This document shows, one piece after another, positions 46,523 through 57,480 of a stretch of DNA of 64,000 nucleotides. The DNA comes from Macrosoma leucophasiata (taxonomy: Eukaryota > Arthropoda > Insecta > Lepidoptera > Hedylidae). Both the position numbers and the translations under genes were made by a program. Every line of letters begins with the position of its first letter. Position 1 is the first letter of the stretch. The notes under the pieces are model-generated. The model saw only the letters and a program-made list of their open reading frames with translations. It made no database searches and had not been told where the DNA came from. Where the stretch lies: assembly GCA_036365455.1 (NCBI GenBank), contig JAWQUS010000007.1:23638001-23702000 (forward strand). Reading direction: 5' to 3'.

Positions 46523-46590
46523 ACTCACCCTAAACAGGCTCAAATTAAACCCATTCAATATCTATATATATAAAAATAAATTGCTGTTCG
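46523..46590 (+). terminator. 3' UTR and candidate poly-A signal
   Basis: AATAAA at 46575-46580 lies 53 bases after the stop codon, at the border of a reverse family N repeat (46555-46745). If used, the 3' UTR would be very short and end in a transposon-derived signal. Other AATAAA words occur further on, so the real end is unknown. Confidence 0.3.
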
Positions 46591-46745
46591 TTAGTCTCGC
46601 TAAAACTCGAGAACGAATGGACCGATTTAGGTAATTTTGGTTTTGAATGATTTTTGGAAGTACAGGCAAGGTTTAAAAGGTAAGAGGATATGAAGAAATT
46701 GAAGGAAAATAGTAAAAACCACAATTTCGTTTTCTCAAACAAATA
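46555..46745 (-). repeat. Family N repeat
   Basis: tgttcgttagtctcgctaaa and ctcgagaacgaatggaccga, the reverse of the blocks at 59700-60090. Confidence 0.65.
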
Positions 46746-47639
46746 GTCCGTAGTCCGTAACTATCAAACCTTTTGACACTATTTATTTATTTATTTAACT
46801 TTATTGCAAACACAGAAATGTTGTACAAAAGGCGGACTTAATGCTACTAAAAGGCATTGTCTACCAGTCAACCTTTGGGTAAATAGAAAACAACGAAAGG
46901 CGCGTAAAACTTATAAATTAAATAGTTAATTATAAAACAAGGAAATAACCTACGAATAAATATTACACTATATAAAATATATATCTATACATATAATATA
47001 CATAAATAAATACATAATATACAAACATACATATTATAAATATATATCGATATGATTGAGAAGAAAACGGCAAATAATATAATAATAGCAAGAAGAGATA
47101 TTATGATTGTCTATGATGATGTTTTTAAATAAAAGTTACATGTCATTTTGAGGCAATACGAAGTTTGCCGCGTCAGCTTGTAATATATAAAATCGGGCAA
47201 ATTAATTATACCCGCTAACTCCAATTTCAGAATATCTACTAGTTCACACACGCTGATTTTATCAAATTGTAAATTGGAGGCAACCCTTAGTGACTAGTGA
47301 TGTGCGATTGCGAATAATTTATCCATCCGAATGAACTACTAATATCTAATGTTCGTATTCGAATTCAATATAAGTTATATAGATACTAATCTTCATAATC
47401 GAATAATTCGAATGAAATCCTTCATAAGCGTAGCGATACCCTGAACTGTAACCTACACAGGCAACTTAATTTCAATAATTCGATCCATTTTTGAGTTTTT
47501 ACGAGACTAACGCACGCCAATTGAAGACAACCTGAAATACAATTTAATAACTGTATGTCCTATATGTAAAGGAGACATTCCAAAAATGTATGGTGTTTCA
47601 GCCTGCACCTTGTACGCTATATTGGAAGAAACATAAAAC
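46746..47639. other. Unassigned AT-rich intergenic sequence
   Basis: Contains atttatttatttattt at 46782-46797. At 47290-47450 a symmetrical run of cgaat/attcg words following gactagtgatgtgcgat recalls hAT MITE interiors, but I could not fix the ends. Confidence 0.4.
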
Positions 47640-47935
47640 GCTTAATCATTTTCAGCTGAATGTCGAATGAGCGAATGACTAAACAGATATACAATGCGAA
47701 TGTGGATGGTTGCAGAGGCCCAGGAAGACCAAGACTGACCTACCATGACCAAATAGGTCGAGTTCTGTCTGACGGTGGAGATCAAAAGTCTTAGGAATCG
47801 GCGTGCATGTGTAAAGAGAATGATGAAGGTAGACGAGGCACGAGAGGTTTGTCTGAACCGGGATATCTGGCGCTCTACACTCTCTGCCTACCCCGTTAGG
47901 GACCTGGCGTGAAGATACATTACATTATATTTTCA
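47640..47935 (+). mobile_element. RTE-like LINE, 3' fragment
   Basis: gtcgaatgagcgaatgacta, gttgcagaggcccaggaaga, accatgaccaaataggtcga and gttagggacctggcgtgaag, then a short acattacatt tail. One extra base relative to the copy at 58577-59515 breaks the frame. Confidence 0.88.
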
Positions 47936-50339
47936 GCTGTTCAAATTGTTTATTATACCTTCATTTATTGTCGTAAATATATTTTTAGACAACAATGATA
48001 ACACCAAAAATGCGGTATTAAAATGGCAAAAATATTTTGACATTTACAAAATATCCTATCTCTATCCATAAATACACTTATGGATAGATTTATTCGTCAT
48101 AATGGGGCAAATAAATGGAACTAATGTAAATGTAAACTTAAACTTTTTAAAGTAGCAATATGGTGACATATTGTTCCCATACAAAAAATTACATAAAATA
48201 AATATTTTTGACAAAAAAACGGTTCAAATTATTTTTTGAGTATTTTTCCATGATTTTAAGATTTTTTCTCAATTTTTTGATATAGAGTACAAGGTGTGGG
48301 CCCAACGAGGAACTTGTCGTTTAGGTAATATTACGAGATTTTACAAAAAATTACAAAATATCACAAGCATTCCTGACATAAACATTATTTTGGTTTTTTT
48401 TTTTATTGTGGTATATTTGTGTTCCGATCTTAAATTTATATTACGCGCTCTCTCTTAAACATTTATTCATAAATCTGAATGTGTACTTTTATTTATAGTA
48501 TTTATATTATGAGCCTACTACTTAATGGTGAGCCTTAAACCATGTGCAAAATGACACCAACAGAAAAAAAATCGTGAAAAGTGCCGAAAAATTAGATATA
48601 AGTGTAATTAACATAGTATAATTAAAGCACTCGATAAAAAAATACACTAGTCATAGAAATACGTGACAAAGGTAAATAGGAGCTACATTTAATAATAACA
48701 TGTTGTAAATTTTAATTTATGATTTAGTTAAAAAATAAAAATTAAGATTTTTCTAAAACGTCTCGCTAGTCTCTGATAGATGTAATTAACATATTTATGC
48801 CCTCTGAAGTCACAAACAAGCTAAGCTAAAAAAATATTTCGAAATGAAACATCAATATTCTACATTTATCTCCAGTTCTTATATGTACCAGAGATAAGCG
48901 AATAACGCCGCATTCTTTTTTTTTCAAACTTTTTTTTCATTTTACCAAACATATAAAGCTACTTTTAGTTTATTATCATGCTAGACTTTAGTACAATAAT
49001 GTTATATATCCATCTAATTGGAATCTATTTGTTTTTGCATTAAAAACAAGTACCTATGAACGATTAATGTTTAAAATTAAAAAAACGTTAATATAAAATT
49101 ACCATTAAGAAAAACTTACGAATTTGGAGCTAAATAATATGACCTACTTGTACAAAATATTTGTAGTAATTAGGTATATGATAATAGTTTGTGCACAATT
49201 TAGGCAAGTAAATGGATTGGCTGTAATGTCAAAATTAAATGTGTTTCTAGTACATAATTGTATGTATTGTTATATTAATGTTTATTACATTATATATTAC
49301 GTCTAAAAGTAAAGTGCCTTAGCACATTTTATATTATTGTTATAATTAAAATATAGAATATAAGTTTTCTAAAATATGTACATTTAAAAGTACCTAGGTA
49401 ATATAATAAAAATATGAGAAGATATCGCATCGATATAAAATTAAATTCGTTTATTACGAACATATATGTACCTACCTTACCAACATAAATATAGTATTAA
49501 ACTTAATTTAAAAAATGAATAATAACACTTTATCTATCAATTATTCAGTAATAAAGGGTCCATCTTGTGCCGATTTATATAAATACGTGTTAGAGTCTTA
49601 TTGCAGCTGCAAAATTACCGTCATTGTGGAATTCTTGACAAAATTATTGTTTTGCAATTTATGTAATTAATATGATAATTAAATATTTTCCAAACGGAAA
49701 ACATGAACCCACAACTATTCCCTCTTTTTTTACATTATGTCAAAAATATAGTTGGTACGTCTGTTACAGAAGGTACTTACATGAATTATATTATTTTAAT
49801 CTTGATCTCTCGAGCCTTGTTAAGGATTAAAAGATTAAAAAGATATTTTTTTAATTTCTTGGCATTTATTTTATAGTTTCCTACTCGTATTACGAATATA
49901 AAAATTTAAACTTTTTTGAAAATTATTTCTGTAATCTACAGTGGTGGCATTTAGCCTATAATTTTTTTACCTGTTTTTGTTTGTGGAAAATATCCGCCAT
50001 TTTGATTTCCGAGAATTGATTTTATATATGCAATGTGTAAAATATGTTTTTGCCAATTTTCAATTAGCTTTAAGAAGAGCACTCAATGCATATATATTAT
50101 TATAGCAATTACATGTTATAAGCATCGGTGATATTTTAAAGGAATGTAGTTAATATGCAGTCATTAAGACATATTCAAATCCATGAAGACGTCATCATCC
50201 TTTAACCTTTATGTCGATAGTAAATTATTATTTTTTTTTTAATATGAATTGACGGAAACCTAGATAGTAAATGGTGCAATGTTCCTGATACCAGAAAATC
50301 CGGATTACCGAATTTCTGTTCGGTGACTTGATTCTATAT
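47936..50339. other. Long unassigned AT-rich intergenic stretch
   Basis: About 2.4 kb with no exon, no tRNA and no repeat shared with the rest of the window that I could recognise. Of the region between the two genes this is the most repeat-poor part. Confidence 0.5.
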
Positions 50340-50450
50340 AGCAACTCGGCCCACTGGTCGAGGCGGACCGGCGGGGAGTAGGGAGTAGCTATAGCGTTTA
50401 TTACTGATGCAAAACAGTCGGTCATTTTTTGCGGATGGAAATGCGTGTAC
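50340..50450 (+). repeat. Family F fragment
   Basis: ggcggaccggcggggagtag, gcgtttattactgatgcaaa and acagtcggtcattttttgcg as in 17640-17700. Confidence 0.7.
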
Positions 50451-50521
50451 CTACGTTTTACATTACGTAAGAGATTTAAAATACTTATCAAGAATTCGCG
50501 AGCAAAAAAATATTTAACAAC

Positions 50522-50810
50522 ATACTGGTGGTAGAGCTCCAGTGACGGAGCTCGAGGGCGTAGGCACCACCGCATTACCTTATATACTTGCCGCTAAATG
50601 GTAGTGTTCAGCACTATCGTGTTCCGGTCGGGTGGTAATGTACGGCCCTGTAATTTTCGGCACAGAGGCATATCACTTTAGGCCTCAGGAGTGGTAACGC
50701 ATCTGCATTTTGACCTTGGTCTTTGTGTAAGTGTCTATAGGCTGCAGTCATCACTTAACATCAATGTGAACTGAATGCTTGTTTTCCGCTTCCATAACAT
50801 AAAAAAATCT
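50522..50810 (+). repeat. Family A repeat
   Basis: Full-length copy with short A-run. Confidence 0.9.
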
Positions 50811-51296
50811 TGATTTTCCTAAAAACTCTACAATCTTATATCAAAAATTGACAAAAATGTTCTTGAGTTTGTGATTTCGTCATACCTATATGAAACATGC
50901 ATAGAAATGTGAACATCAGTGCACTTTATTATTATGAGTTAGTGTATGTACCTACCTACAAAATAGATTTTAGGATTTATTTCCTTTTTGCAGATAAAAA
51001 AAATACTATCCACCTTTTTATGTATTTCTGTTGTTGTATTTATCACATAAAATGTTGGTGAGTGAAAATATCAATGTTTTTAAAATACCTACCTTTAATA
51101 ATAGGTAAACATTCATTTCTATAGGAGTTGCAATCTAGTCACAACCTATCTTTTTTAGGCTTCATTACGAAACATTTTTTATTGACATTCCAAAATCCTT
51201 AGCATGATCAACGATCGGTTTCGTATCGCCTTATACAATACAACGTGTGACAAGATTGAATGTACAACCCGAAACTAGTTTCAATTTCAAGCATTT
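50811..51296. other. Unassigned sequence
   Basis: AT-rich, nothing recognised. Confidence 0.4.
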
Positions 51297-51727
51297 TTGA
51301 TATAGGTAATATTTTGTCCCAAAATTAGTTACAATTAAGGAAATTATGGTCACCCATTTGGTGTACAGTCAATATAAACGAAAATGACACTAACGTCTAT
51401 CCAAAATAAAATGTTAGTCTCAACAAATTTATTAGGAAATTAATCTTCCTACTAGCGAGTGTTAAATAAGGGTACGCAGGTTACTCTACATCACATTGCA
51501 ACAGTGTGCGTGTGTGAGTAGGTTCGTATTTTATGTGCGGCCGTAGGTAGAGGTAGGGCAAGTATGCGTAGGGTGTGCATACTGTTCATACAAATTGAGG
51601 ACAACTTATTTTTTTTTTAATATAATAAATACATGACATATAATTTCAGTTCATGTATTATGGTTATAGCTCTTATCGGGGTGTTAGAGAGTGAGCATTA
51701 TTCCCTTTACATGTTGTATTTATAGAT
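51297..51727 (-). repeat. Family G repeat, copy 2
   Basis: Reverse of 12060-12560: aattatggtcacccatttgg, ctagcgagtgttaaataagg, gtgtgcatactgttcataca, catgtattatggttatagct. Confidence 0.8.
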
Positions 51728-52202
51728 TTTGTTTCTCATTTAAATGACCTAGGTATTTTAGATAGAATATTCTAGATATACTTAGTTAACACGTAGATCT
51801 CTTAAGATTCACAGAACAGGGGCCAATTTAGATTTAGTTATAAATAGAAATACAATATCACATGTGTATGTAATGGAACGCACCAAATATTTTGTATTCG
51901 AATATTAAAATCATTAAATATAGGATGAAGCTCTCAATTTTTGCTGTGAAATGCGATTTTGTTTTTCATATTAATGAAAATTTTGTATGTATCATTAAGT
52001 GTTGTAATTTTTGAAGACTTTATATTGTTTAAATTATTTGCAAGTTGTATATGAAATGGCATATAAAAATTGATTATTTATTAATCGTAGATATTAATTA
52101 GGTAATTTTTTGTTTTCAGTATGTATGTGGAATGTATTAAATTGTTAGAGTATTTATTTTAATTTAAATTCATCAATTTGTACAGTACAGTATGCGACAA
52201 GA
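51728..52202. other. Unassigned AT-rich sequence
   Basis: Nothing recognised. Confidence 0.4.
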
Positions 52203-52441
52203 AATATTGAACATCGAGCTTAGGAAGGAGACTTCGGCTTATTTCGGGTCTGTAGAACGTTATCTCTTTCGCACCTTACAAACCTATATGAGGTTATACC
52301 TTATCGACTATTTTGATCAAATTTTGACCAATATCGAACTATCAGTGCGTACGTAGGCAGTATGCGTCATAACGCTCTACGAAGTCATAGAAGTCAAAAC
52401 TAGCCGATTGTCTTTTTCTAAGCCTCGATGTGCAATAATTA
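52203..52441. mobile_element. MITE M, complete (about 239 bp)
   Basis: Left end aatattgaacatcgagctta and right end taagcctcgatgtgcaataa are inverted repeats. Non-coding. A left half lies at 39762-39882. Confidence 0.75.
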
Positions 52442-52478
52442 TTACTTGCTTTTATTACTACTGTAATAAAATTTATAA

Positions 52479-52672
52479 AAGACTAGCTGTTGCCCGCGGC
52501 TTCGCCCGCGTGGATGTCGTTTTACAAATATTTTTTCCTGAATTTTCTTCCTTGCTATAAACCTCACGGAGCCCGAGACCTTTCCAACGAATGCAAAACC
52601 GTGGAAATCGGTTCGTGCGTTCTGGAGTTATAGCGTCAGGAAGGAAAACCCAACTTATTTTTATATAATAGA
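52479..52672 (+). repeat. Family N repeat
   Basis: actagctgttgcccgcggct, tcgcccgcgtggatgtcg, tttttatataatagatg tail. Confidence 0.75.
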
Positions 52673-52955
52673 TGTGCTTTTAAAAATTTGTAATTGTTGT
52701 AATAATTTGTTTAATTTTGTTAATTATTATATTTTGTAAAACACCGTTAAATCACGGGCTGTTTAGCTGAATGCATATACGTGTTAGAGATTTTTTTTAT
52801 ATAAATTCGAAATAAAGGCGCACTTTTCTATTAAATTTTGTTTTATTTTCTCATTGGCTGTTTTGTTTTATATGAAAAAGGCAGCAAATACTACCTACCA
52901 AAGAGTATACAAATACTACGCTACCTACTTATGCATTTCTCATGCTTAAAGACAA
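52673..52955. other. Unassigned spacer
   Basis: AT-rich, nothing recognised. Confidence 0.4.
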
Positions 52956-53130
52956 AAATCTCTACAAAAAACCAGAGGTCGTAACAAAGATGTGTTGTCA
53001 CGTCTGATGCCTTCGTTCTTTTACCCTTGGGGCAATGAATAAGGACCAATTTATTAAACGGAACACGATAGTGTTGAGCACTATCATTCGGCAGATAGGT
53101 GACACGCCATTTGGGCGGTGGCGCCCCGTA
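52956..53130 (-). repeat. Family A fragment, very diverged
   Basis: aaccagaggtcgtaacaaag and ggaacacgatagtgttgagc keep the order of a reverse family A copy. Confidence 0.6.
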
Positions 53131-53134
53131 AAAT

Positions 53135-53590
53135 ACAGGTCACCTCGACGCTCCGAGAGCGAAGTTTTTGCAAGGTCCAAGCGCGAAGCTCATAAGCTCG
53201 GTTGGAAGTTGGAGCAGTCGAGCCTGCCATCACATAAAATAAATAATAAATAAATGTTTATTCGGTAGATCACATATTTTTGACAATAAAGGGACTCCTT
53301 TTAAGTATCTACAAGTACAATACCTGTGTTAGGAGACCCTTCCTTGTTAGTCCTTGTGTGAAAATACATGTAAGTAACCTCGACGCTTGTCGCGTGCGGC
53401 GATTCGGCAAGGTCCAGGTGCGAAACACAAAGTCCCGGTGGGAGAGGGGGGGGGGAAATAATAATAACTAATCTTGACGCTCCAGTCGAGAACGGAGATA
53501 CCTCCATTCTGGAGAAACCTCACCAGGTTCAGTCGCGAAGTACAAAGACCCGTTGAGCAATTGGGAGCGGCGGAGCCACCCCCTAGTGCC
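53135..53590 (+). repeat. Three diverged direct repeats
   Basis: Units at about 53138-53215, 53375-53445 and 53466-53575 share gacgct, (g)caaggtcca, gcgaa and a closing g-ttggaag/ggtgggag/attgggag. They differ in spacing and sequence. A ggggggggg run lies at 53447-53455. Not assigned to any known element. Confidence 0.45.
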
Positions 53591-53690
53591 TAAATGATTT
53601 TTCGAAATTACGGTTTGATTCGGTATTTATTTACTAAGTAGGTAATTGTTTTTTTTATTGGGAGGATATTCAAACGACACGACACGACTT

Positions 53691-53959
53691 GTTTTTATAT
53701 TATTTCGCATTAACACATGCTTGTGAAATATATTTTATTTTTAAAGAAAAATGGAAAGAAAAACTAGCATAGTGGGTAATAGATGGCGCTGCTGCTACTA
53801 TAAAGCAATGCAATAGATGTGAAGGAAAGATTTAACAAATCGGGCAGGGCTTCAGTAGCTCAATTGGAAGAGCGGCTGGACTAGATTCCCAGTAGGTCGC
53901 GAGTTCGAGTCTCGCCTGAAGTCAAAATTTTTCTTTCCATTTTTCTTTAAAAATAAAAT
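53691..53959 (+). mobile_element. Family T element, most complete copy, 12 bp duplication
   Basis: Perfect 12 bp target duplication acgacacgactt at 53679-53690 and 53960-53971. The order is: start ttatattatttcgcattaac, inverted-repeat arm ttttatttttaaagaaaaat+ggaaag, a leader with gtaatagatggcgctgctgc, tRNA-like core 53849-53923, and the mirrored arm ctttccatttttctttaaaa+ataaaata. About 269 bp, non-coding. Confidence 0.88.
53849..53923 (+). other. tRNA-like cloverleaf inside family T
   Basis: Identical to 1739-1813 except g-a-agagc for g-c-agagc in the D loop. All stems pair as described there. Confidence 0.7.
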
Positions 53960-53971
53960 ACGACACGACTT

Positions 53972-54639
53972 TTCCACGAGACTCAATTATATATTTATTT
54001 AACAATAAGGAACCATTTGGGCATCCAATGCGGTACTGCAATCTAATTAGGTATATGAGAATTAATAAACCTAACGTTGTTAATGTTCTTACACAATAAC
54101 AATACTTAAAACAAAAACTCATAACAAGAAAATATTATGAATTTCAGCAGACTATAAGTGAAAATACTGAAAATTATAATATTCATTTTACTTATAATGA
54201 ATTCAGTGGTACCTAGTTCTGCTGCCGGTGACCTTACTATGAAAAATCAATAGGCCAGGCTAATTATTGTGCGGGTATCGAGCTACTTTAGTGTCTGTAC
54301 GTAGGTGTTCGTAGTAATAAAACGGTGAGCTATAATATACATTCATGAGAAGTGCTACTCGTATAATAATTAATTTCCTGAGAAGCAGAGAAGTGGCCAT
54401 GCTTCAAGAAAGTGGCCATCATAATACGACATTTAAATGTGGTGTTATCCATACACTAACTAGCGTCCCGCCCCGCCTTCGCCCACGCTGCTCCCCTCCT
54501 ATTAGTCATAGCGCGATGTCAGCTATCCTATCTGTTAAGTTGGATCAAACTGCAAGTGGTGTGCAAATTTCAAAGCAGTTAAATAGTTTAGGAGTTCATC
54601 GCGGACAAACACCGTGACACGTGATTTATATATATCAAT
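53972..54639. other. Unassigned sequence
   Basis: A less AT-rich part at 54455-54600 is open in one frame but resembles no protein I know and has no good splice sites. Confidence 0.4.
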
Positions 54640-54800
54640 ACTAGCTGTTGCTTGCGGCTTATTAGCCTATGTTCTTTCTCAAAGTAAGCTTTATCTCTGT
54701 GCCAAATTTCATTAAAATCGGTTCAGTCGTTTGGACGTGAAAAGGTAACAGACAGACAGACAGAGTAACTTTCGCATTTATAATACTTATTAGTAGGGAT
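54640..54800 (+). repeat. Family N repeat
   Basis: tactagctgttgcttgcggc, ttaaaatcggttcagtcgtt and a cagacagacagacag run. Confidence 0.75.
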
Positions 54801-54814
54801 TATTATAAAACCGC

Positions 54815-55105
54815 GCTGACAGCCCTGAACTTTTGACGCCTAAACTGAATACCCTTTAACGCCAATTTTACAAGCACTCCATATTTTAGCGCCGGGGGAA
54901 CATCTTCGAGGGAAGTTCTTGCCATGATTTGCACGTTCTAAGCAAAAATGAACTTGCGAATCAGATTGTGAGCACTTCCAAACTGTGCGAGTGGAAGAGA
55001 GAAGTCTCTTCGAGGAGACGATGGCACCATATTGAACAGTTCATCAGAGCACTCACCATTGTAGAGATGGAAAAAAACACATAGATTTCTCTGTGTAAGC
55101 TTAGT
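54815..55105 (-). mobile_element. LINE type L, decayed fragment
   Basis: In reverse order: accctgaacttttgacgcc-like, gaagttcttgccatgatttg, gagcactcaccattgtagag. Matches the end region of 44044-45265. Confidence 0.7.
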
Positions 55106-55129
55106 GAAGCGCGTGTGAACGCTCTGTTA

Positions 55130-55255
55130 CTTTACTAAATATACCTTATCTTTTTATACTTCTTCTGTATGTAATAGTTATTCTCTCTAATTTGTGATTT
55201 CTAGACGTTGAAAGTATCTGTAAAGATCTACTCGAAATAAAAATATTGTCTTTAT
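55130..55255 (+). repeat. Jockey-like LINE tail
   Basis: tatgtaatagttattctctc and gtatctgtaaagatctactc, then gaaataaaaatattg, as at 27625-27715. Confidence 0.7.
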
Positions 55256-56439
55256 ATGGGTGAATTTCTCAAGCATAAATTTTAGACGGCGTCGCTGAAA
55301 ATCGTACCTTAAATGTAATACAGTACACATATATGTAATACAGATTATTTTTTTAGGAAAATAGACTTATATTTCTTGATGAGGCCATCAATATATTTGT
55401 AGAAAACATTTTGGAAATTAGAGAAAAACAAAATGTTTCCCATGTTTCTAAGTTTGGTGGCGCGTCCACAATCTGTTTTTCTTGTATTAACCACCGTTTA
55501 AATAAAACTGCACTGGTTACCAGAAATAATTAATGTTATTTCAATTTAGCGTTAGTTATTCTATTCAATGACAATTTTATAATTTTATTTAGTGCAATAC
55601 TTTATAGTAGAGGGAATCAAAAAGGGCTGTCCGCGCAAAATCTACAATTTTGGTGGGAATAATAAAATCATTAATAAGCTCGTACACAATACATTCTTAA
55701 GGATGGCATTTCCACCATTCTCTTCGCTTAGTAGGATGCTCGCGGGGAGCAATGACAGTTTCGTGCTATCCTGTTGTTATTTCCCGTCAAAAACGAAAGT
55801 AAGTCTTATCAAAGTAATCGAACAAAAAAAGTGCAATATTGGTGTGATGTTTTAAATCGTTCCTTTTAAGAGTATGTGTTTTAATACATATTGGTATAAT
55901 TTCAAAATGATATAATTTCATTGGTATAATTTCAAAATGACACAAATATAATTATCGTATGTTTTGTGATACTTTTTTAAATAAATATTTTATACAAGTG
56001 TCTAATTTTAGTGGTCACGTATGACAAGAATTGTTTTGCTACACCAAAATTATTAATATTTCTGCATGCTAGGAAAAGTCAAAGTTAGCAGAATAGAGGA
56101 GAAAAGAAATAAAAATTGTTTTTTTTTTTCAAACTAGAAAATTTGCGAAAAAAAGAATGTGAATAAACATTTCAATAAAATGTTAATTCACTAAAATTAT
56201 GTGGATTTATTGATTAATTAAAATAACGTTGTAGTCAAACAATTTTGTTGCCATATTTACTAATTTTGGAGTCAGGTATCAATTTTGGTGTCTTAAAAAA
56301 TCCGGTGTTGACAATATATTAGAAGTTTTTAGTATTAAATAGATTTCTCTTACATTTTTTATAACTCGATAGGTATTTCTTGAAAATAAATAATAAGAAT
56401 TACTGATGAATTTAAAAACAAAAGTTTCCATCACCATCA
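55256..56439. other. Unassigned sequence with an unrecognised open frame
   Basis: A frame of 87 codons at 55592-55855 contains a run KVSLIKVIEQKKCNIGVMF but resembles no family I know. ttggtataatttcaaaatga is repeated in tandem at 55891-55940. Mostly AT-rich. Confidence 0.4.
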
Positions 56440-56695
56440 TCAGGTGGCATCACCGCACTACGCATACTTGCTGCTAAATTATAGAGTTCAGGTCTATCGT
56501 GTTCCGGTCAAGTGGTAATGTATGGCCCTGTAATTTCCGGCACAGAGACATAACACCTAAGGCCTCAGGAGTGGTAACGCAGCTGCATTTCAACCTCTGG
56601 TCTTTGTGTGGGTATCTATAGGCTGCAGTCATCACTTAACATCAATGTGAACTACAAGCTTGTTTGCCACTTTCATTACCTACATAAAAAAAAAT
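56440..56695 (+). repeat. Family A repeat
   Basis: Head degraded, rest well conserved, ending in a short A-run. Confidence 0.88.
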
Positions 56696-56854
56696 CTGAG
56701 TTAAGAAGGAAAAGACTGGATCCGAATAACTGCGCTTTTTACTGGTAGTTTCGAGAATTTCTTTTAGACTTCGAGTCATTATCTACTAACACTACCGGAC
56801 CGCCCCGGTTATTCCGGTATGACTGTTGGATCTTGCAGTTTCTATTATTTTTAT

Positions 56855-57000
56855 ATAATGAAAGTGGCAAACTGCATGCTGCAGTTCCCATTGATGTTAA
56901 GTGAAGTCCGAAAGAAGTCCCTTTCGGCTGAAATGAAGATGACTTAATGGGATCACAATAGCACTGAATTGGTAATACAACTTAGCGGTAAGCAGGTTAA
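56855..57000 (-). repeat. Family A fragment
   Basis: atataatgaaagtggcaaac and ttgatgttaagtgaagtccg; the rest is worn. Confidence 0.65.
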
Positions 57001-57078
57001 TGTAACTTCACGCCTGTACCAACCCAGGACCTGAGCGTAGTAGTAATGGCCCGCTACCTCTAGGCTACTGAGGCAGTT
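57001..57078 (-). repeat. Family C fragment with deleted middle
   Basis: tgtaacttcacgcctgtacc joins directly to aacccaggacctgagcgtag and the head ctaggctactgaggc, so the body is deleted. Confidence 0.7.
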
Positions 57079-57109
57079 AAAGACATTGTGAGAAACATAA
57101 TCACTTTTA

Positions 57110-57207
57110 TCCTCATTTTAGAATCGGTACAGTCATTTTCTGAAATTCGACTTTGTTACTTACAAACGTACAAAAACACCAAATATTTTCTTTATAATAT
57201 TAGTATA
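57110..57207 (+). repeat. Family N-like tail
   Basis: gaatcggtacagtcattttc and tttataatattagtatacat. Confidence 0.55.
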
Positions 57208-57289
57208 CATAGAAGTGCTATAAGATACAAATAGATTGTAGAATTAGGCTCTTGAATATTGAATTGTCAGAGACTGTATGATTTCCCGC

Positions 57290-57480
57290 CATCCCAAAGT
57301 TTCCCGCGAGAGGGTCGGCGCAGCGTCATTAGCTGAGCTGTTTGGCACAATTTCCACGACCTTGACCGAGCGTCGTCGAATCAAAGCCGCAGTTGGCCTG
57401 CAGAAGTCGCGTTGAACGGGCGTACATCCCTGTTCTTATCACAAATCTACCGTTCGCGTTAGATTTTTAAATAAAAAATG
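57290..57480 (+). promoter_or_regulatory. Candidate promoter and first exon of a downstream gene
   Basis: A CpG- and GC-richer segment (cccgcgagagggtcggcgca, cgagcgtcgtcgaatcaaag, cagaagtcgcgttgaacggg) leads to a leader and ttaaataaaaaatg, with the ATG at 57478-57480 followed at once by the strong donor gtgagt. A first exon that ends right after the start codon is common in insect genes. No second exon was found in the remaining 6.5 kb, so the gene would continue past the window. No TATA box was noted. Confidence 0.45.

Larger units (their letters stand above)
43716..46011. mobile_element. hAT-type element 3 (2.3 kb) carrying other insertions
   Basis: Perfect 8 bp duplication gtagccat at 43708-43715 and 46012-46019 (nTnnnnAn), and terminal inverted repeats tagggttgctgagga and ttcctcaacaaccct+a. 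Both subterminal zones consist of cctcttcctcttcctcat microsatellite (43731-43860 and 45870-46000), arranged as inverted blocks. Inside are a LINE L (44044-45265), a 30 bp hairpin and a family B element, so the original hAT was short and non-autonomous. Confidence 0.85.
43665..46206. mobile_element. Family F TIR element split by a hAT-type insertion
   Basis: Left end catagagcaacacgggccac (43665-43707), right part 46020-46206 ending ggtggtccgtgttgctctat. Together they match 29081-29358. It lies in a family A copy; cacact before and after suggests the target duplication. Confidence 0.75.

Noticed and set aside
47580..48330. Possible TIR element around the RTE fragment (caccttgtacgctata versus tatagagtacaaggtg)
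   Set aside because: The match is short and imperfect and no target duplication was found, so it was not listed as an element.
55592..55855. 87-codon open frame as a small gene
   Set aside because: No recognised family, AT-rich codons, no supporting splice or promoter signals.
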